In this document: positions 1 to 7,656 of the stretch, in pieces | How the letters are laid out: the number at the start of each line of letters is the position of its first letter | How positions within the stretch are numbered: position 1 is the first letter of the stretch | From: JANYJA01 sp038229055 | GTDB lineage: Bacteria > Acidobacteriota > Terriglobia > Bryobacterales > Bryobacteraceae | Length of the DNA stretch: 18,089 bases | Direction of reading: 5' to 3' | NCBI GenBank assembly: GCA_038229055.1 | Contig: JBBROU010000107.1 | Span: 1 to 18,089 of the forward strand | The notes under the pieces: model-generated | The model's database searches: none | The model's input: only the letters and a program-made list of their open reading frames with translations | Told to the model about the DNA's origin: nothing | Program-made: the position numbers and the translations under genes

Positions 1-140
1 CCTTCGAACTGGTCGGAAGAGAGGGTTCTTATCTTGTCGAGGAGCCCGGCAGCGGTGATGGAGTTGAGCGCGGGCGCGAGGTCAGTCTCACGGGCGCAGG
101 ACATCGCCAGGAGAGGCAAGCAGAAGAGCAGCCGCTTCAT
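1..140 (-). CDS. Secreted lipoprotein, probable M28-family peptidase (5' end only)
   Basis: Only the first 46 codons lie in the window; the gene runs off the left edge. Translation starts at an ATG at 140. It begins MKRLLFCLPLLAMSC, a short basic start, a hydrophobic stretch and a Cys at residue 15 in a lipobox-like context (LAMSC), so export and lipidation are likely. The mature start then reads LLDKIRTLSSDQFEG. From family knowledge, a run of the type I-x-x-LSSDxFEGR is typical of the start of zinc-dependent M28 aminopeptidase/exopeptidase domains. The catalytic metal ligands are outside the window, so the function is a guess from this short motif. The remnant genes downstream at 194-1212 lie on the same strand, upstream of this start, so its promoter must lie in or near them. 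Confidence 0.55.
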   Translation of the reverse strand, partial: MKRLLFCLPLLAMSCARETDLAPALNSITAAGLLDKIRTLSSDQFE

Positions 141-193
141 AGAAATTCGATTGTAACGGAAAGCGCGATTGGGGCAGGCGCACTGATGGCAGG

Positions 194-406
194 CTACCAG
201 ATCGTACGTATCCGCGATGCCCGAATTTTGCTGTCTCGGCTGATCAGAGGCACGCTGAAGGCAACTGCGGTGGCCGCTACAATACGATCGGGTAAATCAC
301 GCGCGGTAAGCGGCAACCGCCCCTTCTCGACCAAGTAGGTTAGGTTCACTAAACAGATCGACGGGACATGGATTCGTTCCCCCGCACTCGTTGCAGCGTC
401 GAGAGC
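194..406 (-). pseudogene. VapC-type PIN-domain toxin remnant, 5' end and middle missing
   Basis: The readable part contains ALDAATSAGERIHVPSICLV, then LTYLVEKGRLPLTARD, then directly LPDRIVAATAVAFSVPLI and SRDSKIRASRIRTIW before a stop at 194-196. In PIN/VapC ribonucleases the segment VEKGRL is normally followed by about 40-50 residues before the D-x-x-D-R-x-I-x-A-T-A motif that carries catalytic acids. Here the two are joined in frame, so an internal deletion is inferred. The start with the first catalytic Asp (usually a DT-H motif) is also absent, and upstream sequence in this frame is read-through from the neighbouring cyclodeaminase remnant. No cognate antitoxin is visible. The toxin is very probably inactive. 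The exact left edge of homology is uncertain. Confidence 0.7.
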
Positions 407-429
407 GTCTGCCGCCTTTGCGATGTTTT

Positions 430-1212
430 CGTCGCGGAGACGGGCGGCAAAGGTCTTCAACGGCGAGTCCAAGCGACTTGAATACGGTGATCTCGCGGTC
501 GTTGTTTCGAACCGGAAGGTCGCCGAATTCCGCGGTGATGTGGTCCGCCGTCCAGAGCCCATCGGCGATTCCCATGATGACATCGCCCGCTTCCTGAAGT
601 GCGGCGGCGCGCGAGTCTACCACCAGCCTCGATCGTGCAACCAGCGCGGGATCGAGTTCGCGTTGGGTCGGCCTGCACGAGCCGACGGCGATTACCTGGA
701 TACCCTCGCTAACCCATTCGTTCTGGATAACCGGCGTGGGCGACGCGGTTACGGTAACGACCACGTCGGCCCCCCGCACCACGTCTTCTGCGCTTTTCAT
801 GGCGCGGACAGCAGTTTCCGCTGCGAACTGGCGGAGACGATCCGCCGTGGGCTCAACGCACTTCGCTAAATTTCCGAACAAGCCCAAGCGCTTCGAGATG
901 GCTGCGGGCATGCACCCCCGAGCCAAGAATGCCGAACACGCGCGCGTACTTGCGCGCCAGGAGTCGAGCCGATACCGCGGAAACTGCGGCAGTCCGGACC
1001 TCAGTTATGTAGCGGCCGTCGAGAACCGCTTCGGGCACTCCGGTCAGTGGGTCGAGCATCACAATAAGCGTTTGGTGAGTGCCGAGACTCCGCGCGGCGT
1101 TCCCTGCGCAGACGGTCACCAGTTTCGCACCGAGAGCCGGGAGGCAGGGCACACAGGACGGCATCGATGCAAAGAGCGACCGGTCCGCGCCAAATTCGAG
1201 CATGCACGCCTT
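430..1212 (-). pseudogene. Ornithine cyclodeaminase / mu-crystallin family remnant
   Basis: Two reading frames together give most of an OCD-family NAD(P)-binding protein. The first (about 1212 to 853) contains LPALGAKLVTVCAGN, LDGRYITEVRTAAVSAVSAR and GILGSGVHARSHLEAL, the last being the Rossmann GxGxxAxxH motif. It stops just after KFSEVR at 853. The next frame (about 865 to 435) resumes with PTADRLRQFAAE, DVVVTVTASPTPVI, GSCRPTQRELDP and REITVFKSLGLAVEDL. The junction at 850-865 needs a small indel. The usual N-terminal 30-50 residues are missing, the sequence giving way to the upstream region of the divergent gene at 1230. The 3' end runs into the PIN remnant through another shift at the TTT near 452. 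Family members are reductases, dehydrogenases or cyclodeaminases; the former substrate cannot be told. Confidence 0.85.
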
Positions 1213-1229
1213 TAAGATACTCTTGAACG

Positions 1230-1601
1230 ATGACGATGACGTCCAAATTCCTTCCGCTCGCGTTCGCCTTGCTCGCCGGAGCCGCGGCGGCCCATGACGA
1301 ACATGACGCCGGAAAACAGATCACGGTAACCGGAACAGTAGTCGATACAGGCTGCTACGTGACACATGCGAGCAAGGGTCCCGACCACGCCGCCTGCGCG
1401 CTGGCTTGCGCCAAAAAAGGTGCGCCGCTGGCCATTCTCGATTCCGCCGGCAAACTCTACCTGCCCATCGCCGCCGATCACGCCAACCAGAACGACAAGC
1501 TGATTCCGTTCATCGAAAAGAAAGTGAAAGTAACCGGCTCGCTGATGGTCAAAGGTGGCCTGACGGGTATCGCACTGAAGAGCGTTGAAGGGGCTGAGTA
1601 A
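1230..1601 (+). CDS. Small secreted cysteine-motif protein, function unknown
   Basis: This is a 123-residue protein with an N-terminal signal peptide (basic start, then PLAFALLAGAAAA, probable cleavage near AAA-HDEHD). The mature part begins with a His/Asp-rich HDEHD and ITVTGTVVDTGCYVTH, followed by the spaced motif DxGCY-x2-HASKG-x2-H-x2-CALAC. Three cysteines and three histidines lie within about 25 residues, a pattern that could bind a metal or form disulfides. The repeated VTGTVV/VTGSLMVKGGL strands suggest a small beta-barrel. I recall similar short exported proteins from acidobacteria but know of no assigned function. Two in-frame ATGs exist (1230 and 1236); no strong ribosome site separates them. 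It converges on pgm with only 5 bases between the stops and is divergent from the OCD remnant. Confidence 0.85.
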   Translation: MTMTSKFLPLAFALLAGAAAAHDEHDAGKQITVTGTVVDTGCYVTHASKGPDHAACALACAKKGAPLAILDSAGKLYLPIAADHANQNDKLIPFIEKKVKVTGSLMVKGGLTGIALKSVEGAE

Positions 1602-1606
1602 CTGCG

Positions 1607-3253
1607 TCACGCTCCCGCGAACGTCCGCGCCACCAGTTGCTGCGCTTCCGTCTGGATTCTCCGCAGATGTTCTTTTCCGAGAAAGCTCTCCGCGTAGATC
1701 TTATAAACGTCTTCAGTTCCCGACGGCCGCGCCGCGAACCAACCGTTCGCCGTCTCAACCTTTAATCCGCCGATCGGGGCGCCATTCCCCGGTGCCGTCG
1801 TCAGAATAGCTTCCACCTTTTCCCCGGCCAGATCTCCCGCGGCAACCTGCTGCGGTGATAACTTCTGCAGAATGGATTTCTGCGCTGGTGTTGCCGGCGC
1901 GTCGATTCGCTCATATATCGGATCGCCGTATTTTGCGGTCAGCCCTCGATACAGTTCACCCGGATCGTACCCCGTTCGCGCCATGATCTCGGCCGACAGC
2001 AAGCCCAATATGATCCCGTCCTTGTCGGTCGTCCACACCTTGCCATCGCGCCGCAGAAAAGAGGCGCCCGCACTCTCTTCGCCGCCGAAGCCTAGGGCGC
2101 CGGACAGCAACCCATCCACGAACCACTTGAACCCTACCGGCACTTCGGTCAGCTTGCGCCCGATTCCCGCCGCGACGCGGTTGATCATGCTGCTGCTCAC
2201 CAACGTCTTGCCGATCGCCGCTCCGGCGGGCCACTCCGGCCGGTTCTGGAACAGATACGAAATCGCCACAGCAAGATAATGATTCGGGTTCATCAGCCCC
2301 GCTGTCCGCGTCACAATTCCGTGCCGGTCATGGTCGGTGTCCGATGCGAACGCCACGTCGAATCTCTCTTTCAGCCCGATGAGCCCCGCCATCGCATAGG
2401 GCGACGAGCAATCCATCCGCACCTTGCCGTCCCAATCCAGGGTCATGAAGCGGAACGTAGGATCATACGTGTCGTTGAACAGCGTCGCGTCGAATCCATA
2501 ACGGTCGCAAATACGCTGCCAGTACGCAATGCCGGCGCCTCCCAGCGGATCGATCCCGATCTTCAAACCCGCGCCGCGAATCGCTTCGAAATCGATCACA
2601 TTTTCAAGATCGTTCACATAGGAGGAAACATAATCGTGACGGTGTGTCGTGCTCAGACCTAGTGCGGTCGCATGCGACACGCGCGGTACTCCGTGTAGCC
2701 CGTCCGCCATCAGTTCATTCGCACGGTCTTCGATCCATCGAGTCGCCGAAGTATCCGCTGGGCCGCCGCTCGGCGGATTGTATTTGAAGCCGCCATCCTC
2801 CGGCGGATTGTGAGAGGGCGTGATCACGATCCCATCCGCCAGCCCCGATGCGCGCCCGCGGTTGTGCGTCAGAATCGCATGCGAGAGCGCCGGTGTAGGC
2901 GTAAATCCGCCGTCGGCGTCAATGCAAACGTCGATTCCGTTTGCGGCCAGCACCTCCAGCGCGCTTTGGAAGGCGGGTTCGGATAGCGCGTGTGTGTCCA
3001 TCGCAAGATAGAGCGGCCCATCGACAGACTCCTGCCGCCGATGCGCGCAAATGGCCTGCGTGATCGCCAGGATATGCGCTTCGTTGAACGAATTCGACAG
3101 TGACGATCCGCGATGGCCTGACGTTCCGAAAGCCACGCGCTGCTCGCGCACACCCGGGTCGGGACGGCCCGTGTAGTACGCGGTGATCAGCCGCGGCACG
3201 TTGACAAGTTTCGATGCGGCGACAGGCTGCCCCGCGCTTGGATCTACGGCCAT
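1607..3253 (-). CDS. pgm: Phosphoglucomutase, alpha-D-glucose-phosphate specific
   Basis: Interconverts glucose-1-phosphate and glucose-6-phosphate in the cytoplasm, linking sugar catabolism to glycogen and nucleotide-sugar synthesis. The protein is 548 residues from the ATG at 3253, close to the 546 of E. coli Pgm. The frame is open further upstream, but that stretch lies inside the preceding gene and has no homology. Key motifs are present: substrate-phosphate region TSGHRGS (44-50), active phosphoserine loop TPSHNPPEDGG with Ser147, metal loop DTDHDRHG (305-312), sugar-binding GEESAG (391-396) and phosphate-binding RPSGTED (509-515). A Shine-Dalgarno-like GGGA overlaps the stop region of the larA-like gene, 8 bases away, so the two are almost certainly cotranscribed and perhaps translationally coupled. 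It looks complete and active. Confidence 0.97.
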   Translation of the reverse strand: MAVDPSAGQPVAASKLVNVPRLITAYYTGRPDPGVREQRVAFGTSGHRGSSLSNSFNEAHILAITQAICAHRRQESVDGPLYLAMDTHALSEPAFQSALEVLAANGIDVCIDADGGFTPTPALSHAILTHNRGRASGLADGIVITPSHNPPEDGGFKYNPPSGGPADTSATRWIEDRANELMADGLHGVPRVSHATALGLSTTHRHDYVSSYVNDLENVIDFEAIRGAGLKIGIDPLGGAGIAYWQRICDRYGFDATLFNDTYDPTFRFMTLDWDGKVRMDCSSPYAMAGLIGLKERFDVAFASDTDHDRHGIVTRTAGLMNPNHYLAVAISYLFQNRPEWPAGAAIGKTLVSSSMINRVAAGIGRKLTEVPVGFKWFVDGLLSGALGFGGEESAGASFLRRDGKVWTTDKDGIILGLLSAEIMARTGYDPGELYRGLTAKYGDPIYERIDAPATPAQKSILQKLSPQQVAAGDLAGEKVEAILTTAPGNGAPIGGLKVETANGWFAARPSGTEDVYKIYAESFLGKEHLRRIQTEAQQLVARTFAGA

Positions 3254-3261
3254 GTCAGTCC

Positions 3262-4539
3262 CTACGCGGCAGCGGCGCGCGCTAGAACATACGGCCCTTC
3301 CGGAATCAGCGCAACCGAAGCGCCCGGTGGAAGACCTTCCAACAACGCCGCCACGGCCGAGGCGGGCGTGTCGAAAGATCGACCCCACAATGCCGTCCGG
3401 TAGTCACGGGAAATCCCCGGAACGTAGAACAGCACCTCCGCCTTGCGCGTCACCAGCGCCAGCTTCTCGAGCTGCCACTGATCCACTTCGACCGGCTCGC
3501 GGCTGATCTTCTCAAGGAACGCGCTATCCGACGGGTTCTCCGTCACCATGCGGCTGAACTCCTCGGCTCCCGGACCCTCGCGGCACTCCGCCAGCAGCAG
3601 AATCTTGCCGTCCGGCTTCACGATGTGCGATGCCGCCGTCACGCCCTTCACCGCTTGATAAAAAGTGAGGTCGAGCGGATATCCAGCCGACGTCGTAATC
3701 ACTGCGTCGGCAGGCTCCGGCATCGTCTCCAGCATTACGCGTGAAACGAATTTGACTCCGCGCCGGTGAGCTTCTTCCGGCTCTCCCGCAAACACCGCCG
3801 CAATGGCGCGCGAACCCGTCACCGGGTCCATGCCCCTCGCGAGTGCCACATCGACCAGAAAATGATGCCCCGCCATGCGCGCGATCTCAAGCAGTTCATG
3901 GTGCAGCGGATTATCGTCAATCGATCCCTCAACCGACCGCGCATCGCGCATGAACTTCGGGCTGTGCAGAACCTTGATCGTCTCCTGCGCGGCCAGGCCG
4001 GGTGCAATCAGCTTCCGCCCGCCGGAAAATCCGAGCATCAGGTGTGGCTCGATGAACCCCAGTGTGATGTGAAGGTCCGCCGCGACGAACTGCTCGTCGA
4101 TATAGACTGGCGTCCCCGACCGCGTGTTGCCGAGCGCTCGATGCTCGTTCAGCGCCCGCGCGTTGTGGTTCACAATTCGGCAGCTTTGTGCAATATCCGC
4201 ACCCACGATTTCGTCGATCTCCTCCGCCGTTGCCGGCCGGTGGAGTCCAGTTGCGATGAGGATCGTCACGCCATCGCGCGGTATTCCGAGCGTCTCCAAA
4301 CGCCGCAGCAGCAAGGGCAGAACGACCCGGTTGGGGGCGGGGCGCGTGATGTCGCAGACTGAAATCGACGCGGTCGATTTTCCGCGAGCAATGGCGTCCA
4401 GCGCAGGCAGGGCTGCCTCCACCGCCGCGCGCGCATCGGTTAGAGGCTTAGCCGATCGCGCCTCCAACGTCTGGTACCGAAATCCATCCGGCAAGTTCAA
4501 CGTGAGGCCTGTTTTGCCGAAGGCGAAATCCAGTTGCAT
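3262..4539 (-). CDS. larA: LarA-family nickel-pincer-dependent racemase/epimerase
   Basis: LarA proteins racemise or epimerise 2-hydroxy acids using a nickel-pincer nucleotide cofactor covalently bound to a lysine. This 425-residue protein matches the usual length (about 424). All four cofactor positions align at a constant offset of 8 from the Lactiplantibacillus plantarum enzyme: His100 (ATGLH, equivalent to H108), His166 (GFIEPH, H174), Lys176 (SGGRK, K184) and His192 (KVLH, H200). A DxTR motif is at 63-66. The start at 4539 (MQLDFAFGKTGL) begins the homologous region; the 15-codon upstream extension does not. No clear ribosome site is seen. No larB, larC or larE cofactor genes are in the window. 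Substrate is unknown: the family includes many sugar-acid and other hydroxy-acid racemases, so lactate should not be assumed. Confidence 0.92.
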   Translation of the reverse strand: MQLDFAFGKTGLTLNLPDGFRYQTLEARSAKPLTDARAAVEAALPALDAIARGKSTASISVCDITRPAPNRVVLPLLLRRLETLGIPRDGVTILIATGLHRPATAEEIDEIVGADIAQSCRIVNHNARALNEHRALGNTRSGTPVYIDEQFVAADLHITLGFIEPHLMLGFSGGRKLIAPGLAAQETIKVLHSPKFMRDARSVEGSIDDNPLHHELLEIARMAGHHFLVDVALARGMDPVTGSRAIAAVFAGEPEEAHRRGVKFVSRVMLETMPEPADAVITTSAGYPLDLTFYQAVKGVTAASHIVKPDGKILLLAECREGPGAEEFSRMVTENPSDSAFLEKISREPVEVDQWQLEKLALVTRKAEVLFYVPGISRDYRTALWGRSFDTPASAVAALLEGLPPGASVALIPEGPYVLARAAAA

Positions 4540-4614
4540 AGAGGCAACGTAACACAGACGAGGCGGTCGCAAGCGTTGGCCCACCGATTGTTAGCTGGAC
4601 ACCCAAGAGGTTAC

Positions 4615-4701
4615 ATGGTTCTCGCTGACATCCTGGCCGGTCTAATTGTCGTGTGCTTCGTGCTCTCGATGGTTTCGACGCCGCCGAAACTCGGAAAATG
4701 A
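4615..4701 (+). CDS. Possible 28-residue single-pass membrane micro-protein
   Basis: An ATG at 4615 opens a short frame ending at TGA 4699-4701. It is preceded by AAGAGG at 4605-4610, four bases before the ATG. The predicted peptide begins MVLADILAGLIVVCFVL and ends STPPKLGK: one hydrophobic helix of about 17 residues with a short polar, basic tail. It lies in the 275-base gap between the divergent larA start (4539) and the 3' end of the hydrolase (4815), where no other gene is seen. I do not recognise the sequence; it does not match the small membrane peptides I know (for example KdpF). A frame this short can arise by chance, and the support is the ribosome site plus the coherent hydrophobic composition. 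Confidence 0.35.
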   Translation: MVLADILAGLIVVCFVLSMVSTPPKLGK

Positions 4702-4714
4702 TACTCGCAGTTAA

Positions 4715-4726
4715 GATCAATTGATC
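4715..4726. repeat. 12-base perfect palindrome GATCAATTGATC
   Basis: A self-complementary 12-mer in an AT-richer patch of the intergenic region, 13 bases after the micro-ORF stop. It could be a protein-binding site for a dimeric regulator, but it is about 175 bases from the larA start and there is no second copy nearby. A chance origin is possible. Confidence 0.3.
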
Positions 4727-4773
4727 GTTGCTGGGTCGATTCGGGCCCCGAAACCCGTATCGATGCACACTCT

Positions 4774-4797
4774 CGTTGCAGTCTTACCACTGCAACG
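4774..4797 (-). terminator. Hairpin downstream of the alpha/beta hydrolase gene
   Basis: Perfect 8-base inverted repeat CGTTGCAG / CTGCAACG with an 8-base loop (TCTTACCA), 18 bases past the hydrolase stop on the minus strand. Its position suits transcription termination, but no T-tract follows on either strand, so it may be only an mRNA 3' end stabiliser or a Rho-associated hairpin. Confidence 0.35.
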
Positions 4798-4814
4798 CCA
4801 GTCCTACTAACTCG

Positions 4815-5447
4815 TCACGCATTCACCTCTTTCAGAAATTCCTCAGCAATTCTCGTCGCCGCGCCGCGCAAATCATGCCCTTTCCCCGCCACTGCACACC
4901 ATCGTGTCCGCGCCGGAATCGACTTGATCGCGCTCTCCATCTCCGCAATCGTCCCGAACGGATCGCGCTCGCCATGCACGAATACACACGGAGTCCGCAG
5001 GGCCGGGAAGTGCGCCGTGCGCAAGTTGTCCGGCTTGTCCGGCGGATGAAGCGGATACGAAAGCAGCAGCAGCCCTTCCACTAACCCCGGATTCTCCGCC
5101 GCTAACATCGAGCTCTGCCGGCCGCCATACGAATGCCCGCCCAGAAAAATTCGACCCCCCACGGCCTCGCGCATCCACTCCACTGCGTGGCGCAATCCTT
5201 CGCGATCGCTCGCCGCCGCTGCTGGAAAGGGCGATCCCTTCGGACGCTTCTGTCGAAAAGCAAGGTTGCAACGAAGTACGGCCACGCCAGTGTCCGCCAG
5301 CAAATTCGCCACGGACACCAGCAGTGGCGCGTCCGCATTCGATCCCGCTCCGTGCGTCAGCACTAACCCACCCCGAATCGCGCCCGCCGGACGATGCAGC
5401 GTGCCCGAAATCGCCGGGTCGGTCTTGTCCGATTGGATATACTCCAT
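4815..5447 (-). CDS. Alpha/beta hydrolase (dienelactone-hydrolase/KANL3-Tex30 type)
   Basis: A 210-residue cytoplasmic serine hydrolase with no signal peptide. It has an LTHGAGSN oxyanion-region loop (30-37), nucleophile elbow GGHSYGGRQ with Ser106, acid loop HGERDPFG with Asp162 and the catalytic His191 in GKGHDL. This spacing is that of the compact bacterial hydrolases related to dienelactone hydrolase and Tex30. The substrate cannot be inferred; esters or lactones are likely. The ATG at 5447 is chosen because AGGAG lies 8 bases before it and the homologous beta-strand (MEYIQSD) starts there. Longer upstream starts would run through the divergent gene at 5482. The two divergent starts are only 34 bases apart, so their promoters must overlap each other or lie inside the opposite coding regions. 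Confidence 0.9.
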   Translation of the reverse strand: MEYIQSDKTDPAISGTLHRPAGAIRGGLVLTHGAGSNADAPLLVSVANLLADTGVAVLRCNLAFRQKRPKGSPFPAAAASDREGLRHAVEWMREAVGGRIFLGGHSYGGRQSSMLAAENPGLVEGLLLLSYPLHPPDKPDNLRTAHFPALRTPCVFVHGERDPFGTIAEMESAIKSIPARTRWCAVAGKGHDLRGAATRIAEEFLKEVNA

Positions 5448-5481
5448 AGCTTCCGCTCCTTCCGCTATTCTGGAGGCTTCC

Positions 5482-6312
5482 ATGACATTCCGCCACGCCA
5501 TGTGCAACGAAGCCTTCGAGCACACGCCGTTTCCCGAGTCCTGTCGCACTCTGCGCACCGCGGGCTACACGGGCATCGAAATCGCGCCGTTCACGCTGTC
5601 AGAGGATCCCCGCGATTTTACCCCCGGCCAGCGGCGCGAGTGCCGCCAGACCATCCGCGATGAAGGTCTCGATTTTATCGGTCTGCACTGGATCATGATG
5701 AGCCCGAAAGGCCTACATGCCACCACGCCGGATGCCGCGTTGCGCGCGAGAAGTTGGGACCACGTCGCGCATTTGATCGACCTCTGCGCCGATCTCGGGG
5801 ATGACTGCGTCCTCGTCTTCGGATCGCCCAAACAGCGCTCGACCACCGGCGGCATCAGTGTCGCCGATGCTACCCGCCACTACGTCGACGGATTCGCGAA
5901 CCTTGCGCCGCATGCCGTCGACCGCGGCGTAAGCCTGCTTGTCGAAGCCCTCCCTTGCGGCCAGTCCGACGTCGTCACCTCTCTCGATGAGGCTGCTGCC
6001 ATCGTCAAAGAAATCGACAGTCCCGGCGTCCGCACAATGTTCGATGTTCACAACGCAGTCGACGAAACCGAGGACCATTCCGCGCTCATCGAAAAGCATT
6101 TCTCCCTCATCCGGCACGTTCACGTGAATGAGATGGACGGCCGCGCCCCCGGGACCGGCGATTACGATTTCCGCCGCTTGCTTGAAACTCTTGCCCGCCT
6201 CAATTACCAGCACTGGGTATCGCTCGAAGTCTTCGATTTCAACCCGAGCGCCACAGCCGTTGCCGAAGCCTCATTGCGCTTCCTCGAATCGGAAAGTTCT
6301 CACATCTCATGA
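5482..6312 (+). CDS. Sugar phosphate isomerase/epimerase-like TIM-barrel protein
   Basis: A 276-residue member of the xylose-isomerase-like TIM-barrel superfamily (AP endonuclease 2 fold; hydroxypyruvate isomerase, tagatose/allulose 3-epimerase and similar). The expected metal ligands appear in order: Glu155 in LLVEALP, Asp188 in MFDVHN, a His in HVHVNE (212 or 214) and Glu249 in SLEVFDF. These coordinate a divalent metal for keto-sugar isomerisation or C3 epimerisation. A GGAGG ribosome site lies 5 bases before the ATG at 5482, fixing the start; the longer open frame upstream lies antisense to the hydrolase. Its stop overlaps the next ATG in an ATGA arrangement, implying coupled translation with the nucleotide-sugar epimerase. 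Substrate is not determinable from sequence alone. Confidence 0.9.
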   Translation: MTFRHAMCNEAFEHTPFPESCRTLRTAGYTGIEIAPFTLSEDPRDFTPGQRRECRQTIRDEGLDFIGLHWIMMSPKGLHATTPDAALRARSWDHVAHLIDLCADLGDDCVLVFGSPKQRSTTGGISVADATRHYVDGFANLAPHAVDRGVSLLVEALPCGQSDVVTSLDEAAAIVKEIDSPGVRTMFDVHNAVDETEDHSALIEKHFSLIRHVHVNEMDGRAPGTGDYDFRRLLETLARLNYQHWVSLEVFDFNPSATAVAEASLRFLESESSHIS

Positions 6313-7247
6313 ACAAATTCGTGGTCACGGGAGGTGCCGGATTCATCGGATCGGCCCTTGTTCGCGGCCTGCTGCAACAAGGCGCGGATACCGTCGTCGT
6401 GATCGACAATCTCCTCACCGGTCACCTGAAAAATCTGGATGGCGTCGCGGGGAACATCGAGATGCATTGTCACGACATCCGCAGTTATGAGAAGCTCGCG
6501 CTCGTCATGCAAGGAGCCGACGTGGTGTTCCACGAGGCTGCCATTTCGTCAGTTCCGCGCTCCATCGACGAGCCCGCGCCCTCTCACGAAGCCAATATCG
6601 ACGGCACTTTCAACGTGCTGCGCGCCTCTGCCGAAGCCGGCGTGCGGCGCGTCATCTATGCGGCGAGCAGTTCCGCGTACGGCGATTCCGACGTGCTCCC
6701 TAAGGTTGAGACCATGATTCCGCGGCCCAAATCTCCCTATGCCGTGCAAAAGCTGACCGGTGAATATTACATGAGCGTCTTCGCATCCTGTTTCGGCCTG
6801 GAAACCGTCAGTCTGCGCTACTTCAATGTGTACGGGCCGCGCCAGGACCCCGGCAGCCCCTATTCCGGCGTGCTCTCGCTCTTCATTAAGTGCATTCTCG
6901 CGCGACAGGCCCCCACTATTTTCGGCGATGGCGAGCACTCCCGCGACTTCACTTTCGTCGAAGACGTCGTCGCCCTGAACCTCAAAGCCGCCCAGGCCCA
7001 GAACGTCTCCGGCAATATGTACAACGGCGGCAACGGCGGACGCATCACGCTCAATGAGGCATGGCGCCTGCTCCAGAAATTCGAAGGCGTTGATCTGCCG
7101 CCGAATTATGCCGCGCCGCGCCCTGGCGACGTGCGCGATTCCCAAGCCGATACCACGCTCGCCGTTCGGGACCTCGGCCATGCCCCACGATTCACCTTCG
7201 AAGAGGGCCTGCGCCGCACGCTGGAGTGGTATCGCGAAAGCTCTTGA
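6309..7247 (+). CDS. NAD-dependent nucleotide-sugar epimerase (extended SDR, WbpP/GalE type)
   Basis: A 312-residue extended short-chain dehydrogenase. The Rossmann motif GGAGFIGS is at 8-15, an acidic residue for the NAD ribose follows in VVIDNLLTG (Asp33), the catalytic serines are in AASSSAYG (118-125), and the catalytic YxxxK is Tyr144-Lys148 (PYAVQK). SLRYFNVYGPRQDP and SRDFTFVEDVV are typical of UDP-glucose, UDP-GlcNAc or UDP-uronate C4 epimerases such as WbpP/TviC, which feed polysaccharide synthesis. The length is normal and the frame is intact. Its ATG overlaps the preceding stop by four bases, and the remnant CPBP gene begins 4 bases after its own stop, so the three formed one transcription unit. 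The exact sugar is uncertain. Confidence 0.93.
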   Translation: MNKFVVTGGAGFIGSALVRGLLQQGADTVVVIDNLLTGHLKNLDGVAGNIEMHCHDIRSYEKLALVMQGADVVFHEAAISSVPRSIDEPAPSHEANIDGTFNVLRASAEAGVRRVIYAASSSAYGDSDVLPKVETMIPRPKSPYAVQKLTGEYYMSVFASCFGLETVSLRYFNVYGPRQDPGSPYSGVLSLFIKCILARQAPTIFGDGEHSRDFTFVEDVVALNLKAAQAQNVSGNMYNGGNGGRITLNEAWRLLQKFEGVDLPPNYAAPRPGDVRDSQADTTLAVRDLGHAPRFTFEEGLRRTLEWYRESS

Positions 7248-7251
7248 GCGC

Positions 7252-7656
7252 ATGTCGCCCGATACCCGTGACGATCCAAACGGCGTTAACCTTATCGCGG
7301 AGCGCGCTCGGCAGGGAGCGATTCCTTGGACCGGGCCACTCACTTTGGTTGCGGCTCGGACCACGTTGTTGGTGACCGGCCAAGCTCTTGTGGCCTTGAT
7401 TTATCTGCTCCGGCACAATCCCTCGCCGTGGCGCGCCGCTGCACCCCGGCGGACAGTCTTTTGCCGACTTCGGATGCTTGCTGCTCATGCGGCATTTCCT
7501 AAAGGGCGAAGGACTGCGAGTGCCGGATCTTTTGGGTCCGCTTCGTTTCCGGCATGGCCAAGGTTTTCTGTTAGGGCTACTCTATTTCGTTATCCTGCTG
7601 CCTACATTCATGGTCGGGAGCGCGGTCAGTAGCCTGATCGCTTACGGTTCGCCGGG
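7252..7656 (+). pseudogene. CPBP-family (Abi/Rce1-like) membrane protein, 5' half, frameshifted and cut
   Basis: The ATG at 7252, 4 bases after the epimerase, opens with MSPDTRDDPNGVNLIAERAR, a GAIPWTGPLTLVAARTTLLV hydrophobic stretch and ALVALIYLLRHNPSPWRAA. Around 7440-7465 the sense frame changes by an indel and continues as FADFGCLLLMRHFLKGEGLR, PLRFRHGQGFLLGLLYFV and SSLIAYGSPG, more membrane helices. Homology then ends abruptly at about 7656, where minus-strand sequence of an ATPase gene begins. The missing catalytic half is found on the same strand at 10325-10692, on the far side of the restriction-modification island. The gene is therefore both frameshifted and physically split, and cannot make a full product. 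Confidence 0.8.

Noticed and set aside
3254..3388. 45-codon N-terminal extension of phosphoglucomutase
   Set aside because: It lies in the coding region of the upstream larA gene and is unlike any Pgm N-terminus; the ATG at 3253 gives the family length.
6549..7364. Minus-strand open frame of 271 codons
   Set aside because: It is antisense to the SDR epimerase whose motifs are complete.
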